Below, piece by piece: positions 19,359 to 27,600 of a stretch of 64,000 nt of DNA; the first letter of the stretch is position 1; each line of letters opens with the position of its first letter. The stretch lies in NCBI GenBank assembly GCA_021838635.1, contig JAKCDC010000006.1:1-64000 (forward strand). Direction: 5' to 3'. The notes under the pieces were generated by a model. It was not told the DNA's origin and searched no databases. It saw nothing but the letters and a program-made list of their open reading frames with translations. The position numbers and the translations under genes were made by a program. This stretch comes from Pseudomonadota bacterium (lineage in GTDB: Bacteria > Pseudomonadota > Gammaproteobacteria > Steroidobacterales > Steroidobacteraceae).

Positions 19359-21500
19359 TCAGCGCCGCGGAGTGCGTGGCAGTCCGGTGTGTTGCGTGCG
19401 AAACGGCTGCGGACGCGGCCCGGCACGCTCGCCCGTCCGGGCGCCGCGATGTCCTTCGTGTGCCTGACCGGTCCCCGGCGGCTGATAGGCCGGCACGAGC
19501 TGGTGTTTGCCGCTGCCGATGAGCTCGGCGCGACCCATCCGGCGCAGCGCCTCGCGCAGCATCGGCCAATTGTTCGGGTCGTGATAGCGCAGAAAGGCCT
19601 TGTGCAGACGGCGCACTTTCAGCCCCTTCGGCACGTGCACTTCCCCGCCGTCGCGGCGTACGCGTTTCAGCGGATTCTTGCCCGAGTGGTACATCGCGGT
19701 TGCACTGGCCATCGGTGAGGGCAGGAACGCCTGCACCTGATCGGCCCGGAATCCATTGCGCTTCAGCCACAAGGCAAGCTCGAGCATGTCTTCGTCGCGG
19801 GTCCCGGGATGCGCGGCGATGAAATACGGGATCAGGTACTGCTCCTTGCCCACCTCGCGTGAGTAACGGTCGAACAGCTCCTTGAAGCGATCGTAGGCGC
19901 CGATCCCCGGCTTCATCATCATCGCGAGCGGCCCGTCGGAGATCGCCTCCGGGGCGATCTTCAGGTACCCGCCGGTGTGATGCTGCGCGAGCTCCTTGAC
20001 GTACTCCGGAGACTCCACGGCGAGGTCGTAGCGTACGCCCGAGGCGATCAGCACCTTGCGGATGCCGGGCAGCTCGCGCACCTTGCGGTACAGCTGGATC
20101 AGCGGCGCGTGGTTGGTGTCGAGGTTGGGGCAGATGCCCGGAAAGACGCACGAGGGCCGGCGGCAGGCGCTCTCGATCTCCCGGCTGCGGCACGCCAGGC
20201 GGTACATGTTGGCGGTCGGCCCGCCGAGATCGGAAATCACGCCAGTGAAGCCCGGCACCCGATCACGGATGTCCTCGACCTCGCGCAGAATCGAGGCCTC
20301 GGAGCGGTTCTGGATGATCCGGCCTTCGTGCTCGGTGATCGAGCAGAACGAGCAACCACCGAAACAGCCGCGCTGAATGGCCACCGAGAAGCGGATCATC
20401 TTGTACGCCGGGATCGCCGCCTCGCCGTAGACCGGATGCGGCTGGCGCTGATAGGGGCGCTCGTACACCCAGTCCATCTCCGCGGTGCTGAGCGGGATCG
20501 GCGGGGGATTGAGCCACACGTCGAAGTCCCCGTGCCGCTGCGCAAGCGCACGCGCATTACCGGGGTTCGCCTCCAGGTGCAGGATGCGCGAGGCGTGCGC
20601 ATACAACACCGGGTCGGCCGCGACCTGCTCGTAGGAGGGCATGCGGATCACGCTGCGCTCCCGGTCGGCGTTCTTCACGCGGCGCACAAAGCGCACGACG
20701 TTCTCGGCGGGATGTGCCGGTGCGGGCGCCGTCGCGGGTTGCGACGCCATGGCATAGGGATCCGCAGGCGGCTCGATCACCCCGGGTTCATCGAGGTGCG
20801 TGGAGTCGATCTCGATCCACCCGGCCGGCAGCGACTTGCGCACGAACGCCGTGCCGCGCACGTCGGTGAGTTCATCGATGCGCGCCCCGGCCGCCAGGCG
20901 GTGGGCAATCTCGCACACCTGGCGCTCGCCGTTGCCGTACACGAGCAGGTCGGCCTTCGAATCGAGCAGTACGGAGCGACGGACTTTCTCCGACCAGTAG
21001 TCAAAGTGCGCAATGCGCCGCAGCGAGGCCTCGATGCCACCGATCACGATCGGCACGTCCTTGAACGCCTCGCGCGCACGCTGTGCATACACGATCACCG
21101 AGCGGTCGGGACGCTTACCGCCGATGCCACCCGGGGTATACGCATCGTCGCTGCGCAACCGCCGGTCCGCGGTGTAGCGGTTGACCATGGAGTCCATGTT
21201 GCCGCCCGTGATGCCGAAGAACAGGTTCGGCCGCCCGAGCGCCGCGAACGGCTCGGCACTGTGCCAGTCGGGCTGGGCGATGATGCCGACCCGAAAGCCC
21301 TGCCCCTCGAGCACCCGGCCGATCACCGCCATGCCGAAGCTCGGCAGGTCGACGTAGGCATCGCCCGTGACCAGGATGATGTCGCAGCTGTCCCAGCCCA
21401 GCGCCTCCATTTCCGCGCGGGTCATGGGCAAGAAAGGCGCCGTACCGAAACGTTCGGCCCAGTGCTTGCGGTAGCGGGTGATGTCGAGTGCGGCGTTCAT
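19359..21500 (-). CDS. YgiQ-family radical SAM protein
   Basis: A 713-residue YgiQ-type protein, full length for the family. The N-terminal UPF0313 domain is seen ([83 protein letters not shown]). The radical SAM motif is C379-x3-C383-x2-C386 within [14 protein letters not shown]. Downstream blocks [21 protein letters not shown] and [20 protein letters not shown] are also family-specific. The reaction is unknown. ATG 21500 is chosen because [14 protein letters not shown] matches family N-termini. Confidence 0.94.
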   Translation of the reverse strand: MNAALDITRYRKHWAERFGTAPFLPMTRAEMEALGWDSCDIILVTGDAYVDLPSFGMAVIGRVLEGQGFRVGIIAQPDWHSAEPFAALGRPNLFFGITGGNMDSMVNRYTADRRLRSDDAYTPGGIGGKRPDRSVIVYAQRAREAFKDVPIVIGGIEASLRRIAHFDYWSEKVRRSVLLDSKADLLVYGNGERQVCEIAHRLAAGARIDELTDVRGTAFVRKSLPAGWIEIDSTHLDEPGVIEPPADPYAMASQPATAPAPAHPAENVVRFVRRVKNADRERSVIRMPSYEQVAADPVLYAHASRILHLEANPGNARALAQRHGDFDVWLNPPPIPLSTAEMDWVYERPYQRQPHPVYGEAAIPAYKMIRFSVAIQRGCFGGCSFCSITEHEGRIIQNRSEASILREVEDIRDRVPGFTGVISDLGGPTANMYRLACRSREIESACRRPSCVFPGICPNLDTNHAPLIQLYRKVRELPGIRKVLIASGVRYDLAVESPEYVKELAQHHTGGYLKIAPEAISDGPLAMMMKPGIGAYDRFKELFDRYSREVGKEQYLIPYFIAAHPGTRDEDMLELALWLKRNGFRADQVQAFLPSPMASATAMYHSGKNPLKRVRRDGGEVHVPKGLKVRRLHKAFLRYHDPNNWPMLREALRRMGRAELIGSGKHQLVPAYQPPGTGQAHEGHRGARTGERAGPRPQPFRTQHTGLPRTPRR

Positions 21501-21644
21501 GGAACCAACCCTGCAGCGCCCAGCGCCGGCGGGATAAAGCACCGGGCTCGGCCCGGAATGGACAGGAAACAGAGCGCCGCTGCGGCTGGCGAGACGCCGC
21601 CGCAGGCCAGAGCGTGAACCTGGCCGGCAACTCTTTGATAAATC

Positions 21645-22850
21645 TCAGTATATCAAAAAAGGACGCCGCGCGTCCTGCCAGGCAGCCTCATCGGCACTGG
21701 CCAGTGCCTCGAGATCGCCGGCCGCGGCGGACGGGTCATCGACCCAGTGGCGCAGCGCCTCTCCGCCATTGATCACGTCGATCGCGAGTCGCTCGCGCTC
21801 GTACTCGTAGGGAAACTCCCGCCACAGGGGTGTCTCTGGCCGCAGCTGGCGCAACGCCTTGAGCGCCAGCGCCATCAGCCGCCACGGACGAAACGCCCGA
21901 TGGTCGTAATGGATCGGATCCTCAACATGCACCTGCACACCCGCGCAGAGCGTGCCGGCGTGCTTGTGGAATGTCGGCTCGAACCAGCACGGCCGCAGCC
22001 GGCAACCGCGCAGCCACGCAGGCGCCAGCGCGTGCATGGTCTCCAGCAGGGCCGGTACCTCGAGGCCCGGCGCGCCGAACACCTCGAGCGGCCGTGTCGT
22101 GCCACGGCCCTCCGAAAGGGTCGTACCCTCGAGCATCACCGTGCCTGGATAGCAGCGGGCCATGAACAGGTTCGGCGCATTCGGGCTGGGATTGACCCAG
22201 GTGCGCTCCCCGAGCGGCCAGCCATAACCCGGTGCGGCATGAGGGTTCCACCCCTCAAGCGGCACCACCTGGCAGTCCACGTCGAGCCTGAGGGTGTGCA
22301 CGAACCAGCGCGCAAGCTCCCCGAGCGTCATGCCGTGGCGCATCGGCATCGCGCCGGCACCGACGAAACTCTCCGCGCCCGGCTGCAGCAGCAGCCCCTC
22401 GGCCGGGCGGCCGATCGGATTGGGCCGCTCGAGCACCCAGAGACTCTTGCGGTGGCGGGCACACGCCTCGAGCACGTAGCGCAGCGTCGTGACGAACGTG
22501 TAGACGCGGCAGCCCAGATCCTGCAGATCGACCAACAGGACATCGAACGTGTCCATCATCGCATCGGTCGGCCGGCGCACCTCACCGTAGAGGCTGAACA
22601 CCGCAATGCCGTGCACGGGGTCGGTGAAGTCCGAGGACTCCATCATGTTGTCCTGCTTGTCGCCGCGCAGTCCGTGCTGCGGACCGAACGCGGCCGTCAG
22701 GCGCAGATCCCCGAGCGCCGCCAGCGCATCGAGGCTGTGCGTCAGGCCGCGGGTGAGGGAGGCCGGATGCGCCAGCAGCGCCACGCGCCGGCCGGCGAGG
22801 GGCTTGCGCAGGGCCGGATCGGCCAACAGACGGTCGATGCCGAATTTCAT
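21645..22850 (-). CDS. DUF1343 / NamZ-type exo-beta-N-acetylmuramidase family protein
   Basis: A 401-residue DUF1343 protein. Bacillus subtilis NamZ (YbbC), of this family, releases MurNAc from muropeptides. Family blocks are visible: FGIDRLLAD, RVALLAHPASLTRG, FGPQHGLRGDKQDNM, VFSLYGEVRRPTDAMM, DLQDLGCRVYTFVTTL, VLERPNPIG, RHGMTLGELARWF, SPNAPNLFMARCYPGTVMLEGT and LSEGRGTTRPLE. No signal peptide is present at ATG 22850, so unlike NamZ it should act in the cytoplasm unless exported otherwise. The start overlaps the stop of the DOMON-like gene. A T-tailed hairpin is embedded in its last codons. Confidence 0.88.
   Translation of the reverse strand: MKFGIDRLLADPALRKPLAGRRVALLAHPASLTRGLTHSLDALAALGDLRLTAAFGPQHGLRGDKQDNMMESSDFTDPVHGIAVFSLYGEVRRPTDAMMDTFDVLLVDLQDLGCRVYTFVTTLRYVLEACARHRKSLWVLERPNPIGRPAEGLLLQPGAESFVGAGAMPMRHGMTLGELARWFVHTLRLDVDCQVVPLEGWNPHAAPGYGWPLGERTWVNPSPNAPNLFMARCYPGTVMLEGTTLSEGRGTTRPLEVFGAPGLEVPALLETMHALAPAWLRGCRLRPCWFEPTFHKHAGTLCAGVQVHVEDPIHYDHRAFRPWRLMALALKALRQLRPETPLWREFPYEYERERLAIDVINGGEALRHWVDDPSAAAGDLEALASADEAAWQDARRPFLIY
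21647..21655 (-). promoter_or_regulatory. Possible extended -10 promoter for the ygiQ-type gene
   Basis: On the minus strand TGATATACT carries TGA plus TATACT (five of six bases of a -10 box) about 150 bases before the ygiQ-type ATG. It overlaps the last codons and stop of the preceding namZ-like gene. It lies inside a TTTGATA...TATCAAA inverted repeat (21634-21657). Confidence 0.35.
21655..21676 (-). terminator. Intrinsic terminator inside the 3' end of the NamZ-like gene
   Basis: Read on the minus strand, AGGACGC-GCG-GCGTCCT is a perfect 7-bp stem with a 3-base loop, followed by a run of five more T. It lies about ten bases before the TGA at 21645-21647, so it is part of the last coding codons. 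Confidence 0.7.
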
Positions 22851-23461
22851 GCCGGGTCCGTCGCCGGCGAGCGGTCCGCGCCGGTCGCATCGAGCGTGAG
22901 CGCAAACGCATCCGGATGATGAAAGTCGGGCCGTCCCGGCGCATGCCGCAACGCCCAGTACGACAGCACACCGGCCTCGTCCTCGAGCACCGCATTGAGT
23001 GCGAGCTGTAGCGCGTGGCGACCCTCGGCATACGGCGCCGGCAGACACACGAGCGCCTCGAGCACGAGTGCGTCGTCCGCGCCACGAGTGCGCCCTTGAG
23101 GCTCTCGGCACTCGCGGTGCCCGATCGTCAGGACCGGCGGCGCGGGCAGCTCCGCAGGCATCATCCCCACTCGACGGGCGCTGAAGCGGTATGCCTGCCA
23201 CGCCCGTGACGGCGCGAAGTTGAATTCCAGGTACCCCGGCACGTGCTCGAGCGCCACGAAGGCCTCGAAGCACGTGTGCCGCCACAGCTCCTCGGCACGC
23301 GCCCCGGAGGTTTCTGCGGGCACGCGCACGTGCCGCAGCGGTCCGCTCAGGACGAACCGCAGCGTCAACGCGTCCGCGCGCAGCCGCTGCGCCTGTGCGA
23401 CCAGAGTGAGCGCCGCAGGCGCCGGCGAGCTGGGATGGACGAGCAGGGCGTGGTAGGTCAA
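22847..23461 (-). CDS. DOMON-like domain protein (MurB-associated type)
   Basis: A protein of about 204 residues with the DOMON-like pattern found in bacteria: TYHALLVHPSSPAP start, LRFVLSGPLRHVRVP, EELWRHTCFEAFVAL, YLEFNFAPSRAWQAYRFSARRVGM and the end SYWALRHAPGRPDFHHPDAFALTLD. The domain binds small ligands such as sugars; its function here is unproven. Both possible starts are TTG. TTG 23461 gives a family-like N-terminus; TTG 23563 would add 34 unrelated residues. The stop overlaps the NamZ-like start (ATGA), so a shared role in cell-wall sugar recovery is plausible. Confidence 0.8.
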   Translation of the reverse strand: MTYHALLVHPSSPAPAALTLVAQAQRLRADALTLRFVLSGPLRHVRVPAETSGARAEELWRHTCFEAFVALEHVPGYLEFNFAPSRAWQAYRFSARRVGMMPAELPAPPVLTIGHRECREPQGRTRGADDALVLEALVCLPAPYAEGRHALQLALNAVLEDEAGVLSYWALRHAPGRPDFHHPDAFALTLDATGADRSPATDPA

Positions 23462-23590
23462 CGCAGTGGATTTCCAGGACGGCGCCTCGTGGACAATCTG
23501 CGGCGCGCAATGCCCCGGATCATAGCGCAAGGGGGCTCCGCGGCGCTCTCTCGGGCACCGCAACGGACACCCTGTGTCGGTGCGTTGCGC

Positions 23591-24334
23591 TCATTCCCCC
23601 AAAGCCGCGGCGGCAGCCCGACGTGCGGCGCCGGCTTTGCGCGCACGCGCCGCGTAGCGAAACGTCCAGAGCATCGTCAGTACGGACGCCCCGCCGAGCA
23701 CCAGCGGAGAGACCGCGAGCACCATCGCGGGGGAGAGGGTGTAGATGAAGACGACCCGCAGCGCGAACTCCCCGACGAACACCAGCCCCCAGACGAGTGT
23801 CATGATGCGCTGGACGCGGCGAAAGCCCGGATACTGCCAATTCTGATCGAACGCCGCGCGCTGGCGCGGATCGCTGCCGGCGGCAAAGAAGCGCCCGAAA
23901 TAGAACATCACCGGAGGGCGCGAGCGCACAAGCAGCGATATCAGGCAGGCGAGACCGAATGCGCCAGTAAAGAGCGACTCACGCAGCAGCAACACTTTCA
24001 CACCACCACCGAGCAACAGCGCGCCAAGTCCGAACAGCAGCCCGGCGAGAATCAGCAGACTGACCGGATCGAGATCGCGCCGCCGAGACAGCCCGTAGAG
24101 CGTCTTCACCGTCGGAAAGACACTCGCGATCAGCAACGCGACGACCTCGGAATGCGACCAGTAGGCCATCGACGCCTGGTAACAGACCCAGGGAACACCA
24201 GCATCGATGAGCATCTCGCGCAGCATCGGCAGAATGACGAGCGGACGAGCGCCTCCCTCGGAAACAGCATCGGCGTCGGGTCTCGATGCTACGCTCGACG
24301 ATGCGATCGGTGATTCAGGCTCATGGGCGGTCAT
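23591..24334 (-). CDS. VC0807-type integral membrane protein
   Basis: A 247-residue protein with about six membrane segments after an Ala/Ser/Asp-rich N-terminus. The family pattern is visible: LPMLREMLIDAGVPWVCYQASMAYW region, SVFPTVKTLYGLSRRRDLDPVSLL, LLGGGVKVLLLRESLFTGAFGL, RPPVMFYFGRFFAAG and FRRVQRIMTLVWGLVFVGEFALRV. Function is unknown. ATG 24334 is the first start that gives this protein-like sequence. The gene is divergent from the long uvrA-type gene, with 362 bases between them. Confidence 0.85.
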   Translation of the reverse strand: MTAHEPESPIASSSVASRPDADAVSEGGARPLVILPMLREMLIDAGVPWVCYQASMAYWSHSEVVALLIASVFPTVKTLYGLSRRRDLDPVSLLILAGLLFGLGALLLGGGVKVLLLRESLFTGAFGLACLISLLVRSRPPVMFYFGRFFAAGSDPRQRAAFDQNWQYPGFRRVQRIMTLVWGLVFVGEFALRVVFIYTLSPAMVLAVSPLVLGGASVLTMLWTFRYAARARKAGAARRAAAAALGE

Positions 24335-24696
24335 GGCAACACTCTCCGGTCTGGACAGCCACGGTGCGCCGTCACGACCACAAGGAGTCGGCACCGATTG
24401 CCGGACCGTACGCCGGTGAGGACGCGTCACGGCAGTGTGAAGGGTCAGGGCCGGAACGTGACACCTGTCACCTGCGCGCCGGGGTCGCGCCCACGGAGGG
24501 CGGACCCAGTCGAGCGTCACCCCGATGTCGGCGCGCGTCATCCAGCACCACGCATGCCGCGATCCTGTATGGAAAAAGGCGCGCGATGTGCGTCCCGGGA
24601 CGGCCGCCAGATCCGGGCGCTTTACGGTAGAATCTTCGTGGACGTGCGCCATCCGCGCACCGACAGCACCCACACGATCCGTCGCAAGGTGAAGGA
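24335..24696. other. Divergent control region between VC0807-type gene and uvrA-type gene
   Basis: This 362-base region has no recognisable gene. It holds a perfect palindrome at 24458-24471, a possible -10 box TAGAAT at 24628-24633 for the right-hand gene, and a clear ribosome site AAGGTGAAGGA just before ATG 24697. No convincing LexA box was found by eye. Confidence 0.5.
24458..24471. promoter_or_regulatory. Palindrome, possible operator
   Basis: GTGACACCTGTCAC is an exact inverted repeat of six-base arms (GTGACA/TGTCAC) around CC. A weaker TCAC...GTGA pair lies just left at about 24427-24440. Placement between divergent genes suggests a regulator site; the factor is unknown. Confidence 0.4.
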
Positions 24697-27600
24697 ATGA
24701 CCGACGCCCCTCGAGACGTCATCCGCGTACGCGGCGCACGCCAGAACAACCTGAAGAACCTCGACCTCGATATCCCGCTCAACGAGCTGGTCGTGGTGAC
24801 GGGCGTGTCAGGCTCAGGCAAATCCTCCTTGGTGTTCGACACGCTGTACGCCGAGGGCCAGCGGCGTTACGTGGAGACCTTCTCGCCGTACGCACGCCAG
24901 TTCCTCGACCGCATGGACAAGCCGCAGGTCGACACCGTCGGGGGCATTCCGCCGGCCATCGCCATCGACCAGACCAACCCGGTGCGCACGTCGCGCTCCA
25001 CGGTCGGCACGATGACCGAGTTGAACGATCACCTCAAGCTGCTCTTCGCCCGCACCGCGGTGCTGTACTGCCAGCACTGCGGACACCCGGTGCGCCGCGA
25101 CAGTGCCGAAACCATTCATCAGCAACTGCTCGAGCGCGCGGCGGCCGCGGGGGATCCGCGGCTGCTGGTCACGTTCCCGGTTGAAGTGCCGGGAAACTTC
25201 ACCACCGAAGAGGTGCGCGCCCTGCTGGAGAAGCAGGGGTACACCCGGTTCCTCGAGCCCCCGCCGCGCCCGAGCGCTCCGCCGCCGGCAGGCAAACGAG
25301 GTCGTCGCAAGGCCGCGCCGGTCCCGGCGGTGACCTTCGAGGTGATTCAGGACCGTCTGCGCGCCGGACGTGCCGAGCGCAGCCGGGTGCTCGAGGCGCT
25401 CGAAACGGCGCTGCGGGTGGGCCGCGGCAAGGTCACGATCCACGCCCTCGATGACGCCGATCCGCCCAACACCCTCGCCGTGTGGCGCTTCTCGAGTGGC
25501 CTGCACTGCGCCGAGTGCGACCTGTCGTACCAGGAGCCCTCCCCCAGTCTCTTCTCGTTCAACTCCCCGCTCGGCGCCTGCGAGACCTGCCGCGGCTTCG
25601 GCCGAGTGATCGGCGTGGACTACGGCCTGGTGGTGCCGGATGACAGCAAGACGCTGCGCGGCGGCGCCATCAAGCCGTGGCAGACGAAGTCCTACGCGGA
25701 ATGTCAGCAGGACCTGGAGAAATACGCGCGCAAGCGCGCCATCCCGCTCGATACGCCCTGGCGCGATCTGTCCGCGCAGCAGCGCGACTGGGTGATCGAG
25801 GGCGAAGGCGAGTGGAGCAAGGGCGTCTGGTACGGCGCCAAGCGATTCTTCGCCTGGCTCGAGAGCCGCTCCTACAAGATGCACGTGCGCGTGTTGTTGT
25901 CACGCTATCGCGCCTACACGCCCTGTGAGACCTGCGGCGGGGCGCGCTTGAAGACGCAAGGTCTGCTGTGGCGCGTCGGCGACCATGACGTGGCCGACGC
26001 AGCCCTCGGCGCCACGCCGCGCTTCCAGCCACGCGGCACGCAATGGAGCGAGGCGACGCGCCAGAGTCTGCCGGGGCTCTCGCTGCACGATCTGATGCTG
26101 CTGCCGGTGAGCCGCGCCCGGGAATTCTTCGGCACGCTGCGGCTGCCGAAGCCGCTCGATGAGGCGGCCGACCTGCTGCTCGAGCAGATCCGCGCGCGTT
26201 TCGGCTACCTCGTCGAGGTCGGCCTCGGGTACCTGACGCTCGATCGTCAGTCGCGCACGCTCTCTGGCGGTGAGGTGCAACGCATCAACCTCACTACGGC
26301 GCTCGGCACTTCGCTGGTCAATACGCTGTTCGTGCTCGATGAGCCCTCGATCGGCCTGCACCCGCGCGACATGCAGCGGGTCATCACGGTGATGAAGCGG
26401 CTGCGCGACGCCGGTAACTCGCTGCTCGTCGTCGAGCACGATCCGCAGATCATGCTCGAGGCCGACCGCATCCTCGATCTCGGCCCCGGCGCCGGGGAGC
26501 GCGGCGGAGACATCGTGTTCTTCGGCACGCCGCGCGAAATCCGCCGCAGCGCCCACTCCGTGACCGGGGAGTACCTCAGCGGCCGCAAGCGCGTCGGCAG
26601 CGAACGGGCCGAAGGTGCGAGCCCGCGCACGGCCACGCCGGGCGAGGTCGTGGCGGAGGCACGCTCGAACCGCTGGATCGAGCTGCACGGGGTCACGCAG
26701 CACAATCTGAAGAACGCCGAGGTGCGCATCCCGCTGAAACGCCTGGTGTGCGTCACCGGGGTTTCCGGCTCCGGCAAATCCACGCTGATCGAGGATGTGC
26801 TCTACCCGGCGTTGCTGAAATATCACGGCAAGCCGACCGAAGCGCCCGGGACGTTTGCCGCGCTCGCCGGCGCGGAGCTCATCGACGATGCCGTCATGGT
26901 CGACCAGAGTCCGATCGGCCGCACGACGCGCTCGAACCCGGCCAGCTACGTCGGCGCATTCGACGCCATTCGGGCCCTGTTCGCCGCGGAGCCCGCCGCG
27001 CTCGAGCGCAAGTACACCGCCGGTACGTTCAGTTTCAACTCCGGCAACGGCCGCTGCCCGACCTGCAGCGGCAACGGCTTCGAGCACGTGGAGATGCAGT
27101 TCCTCTCCGATGTGTATCTGCGGTGCCCCGACTGCGACGGCCGCCGCTACCGCGATGAAGTGCTCGATGTCCGCCGCGAAGGCGCCGACGGCCGGCGCGC
27201 GAACATCGCCGAAGTGCTCCAGATGACCGTCACGGAGGCGCTGGAGTTCTTCCGCGATTCGCGCGAGATCTGCGCCCGGCTGGCGCCGCTCGCGGACGTC
27301 GGCCTGGAGTATGTCGCCCTCGGTCAACCGGTGCCGACGCTCTCCGGCGGCGAGGCGCAACGGCTGAAGCTCGCCGGACACCTGGCCGAGGCCGGCTCGG
27401 TGCTCTCGAGCATCACGCACAAAGGCAAGCTGTTCCTGTTCGATGAGCCCACGACGGGGTTACATTTCCAGGACGTGACGCGGCTGCTGATGGCGTTTCG
27501 CAAGCTGCTCGCAGCGGGCCACTCGCTGCTCGTGATCGAACACAACCTCGATGTGATCCGCGAGAGCGATTGGATCATCGACCTCGGCCCGGAAGGCGGC

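Noticed and set aside
21634-21657. FNR/Anr box from TTGAT and ATCAA arms
   Set aside because: The arms are 12 bases apart instead of the four needed for an FNR-type site.
24565-24590. LexA box before the uvrA-type gene (CTGTATGGAAAAAGG)
   Set aside because: Only the left half resembles CTGT; the right half lacks the matching ACAG.
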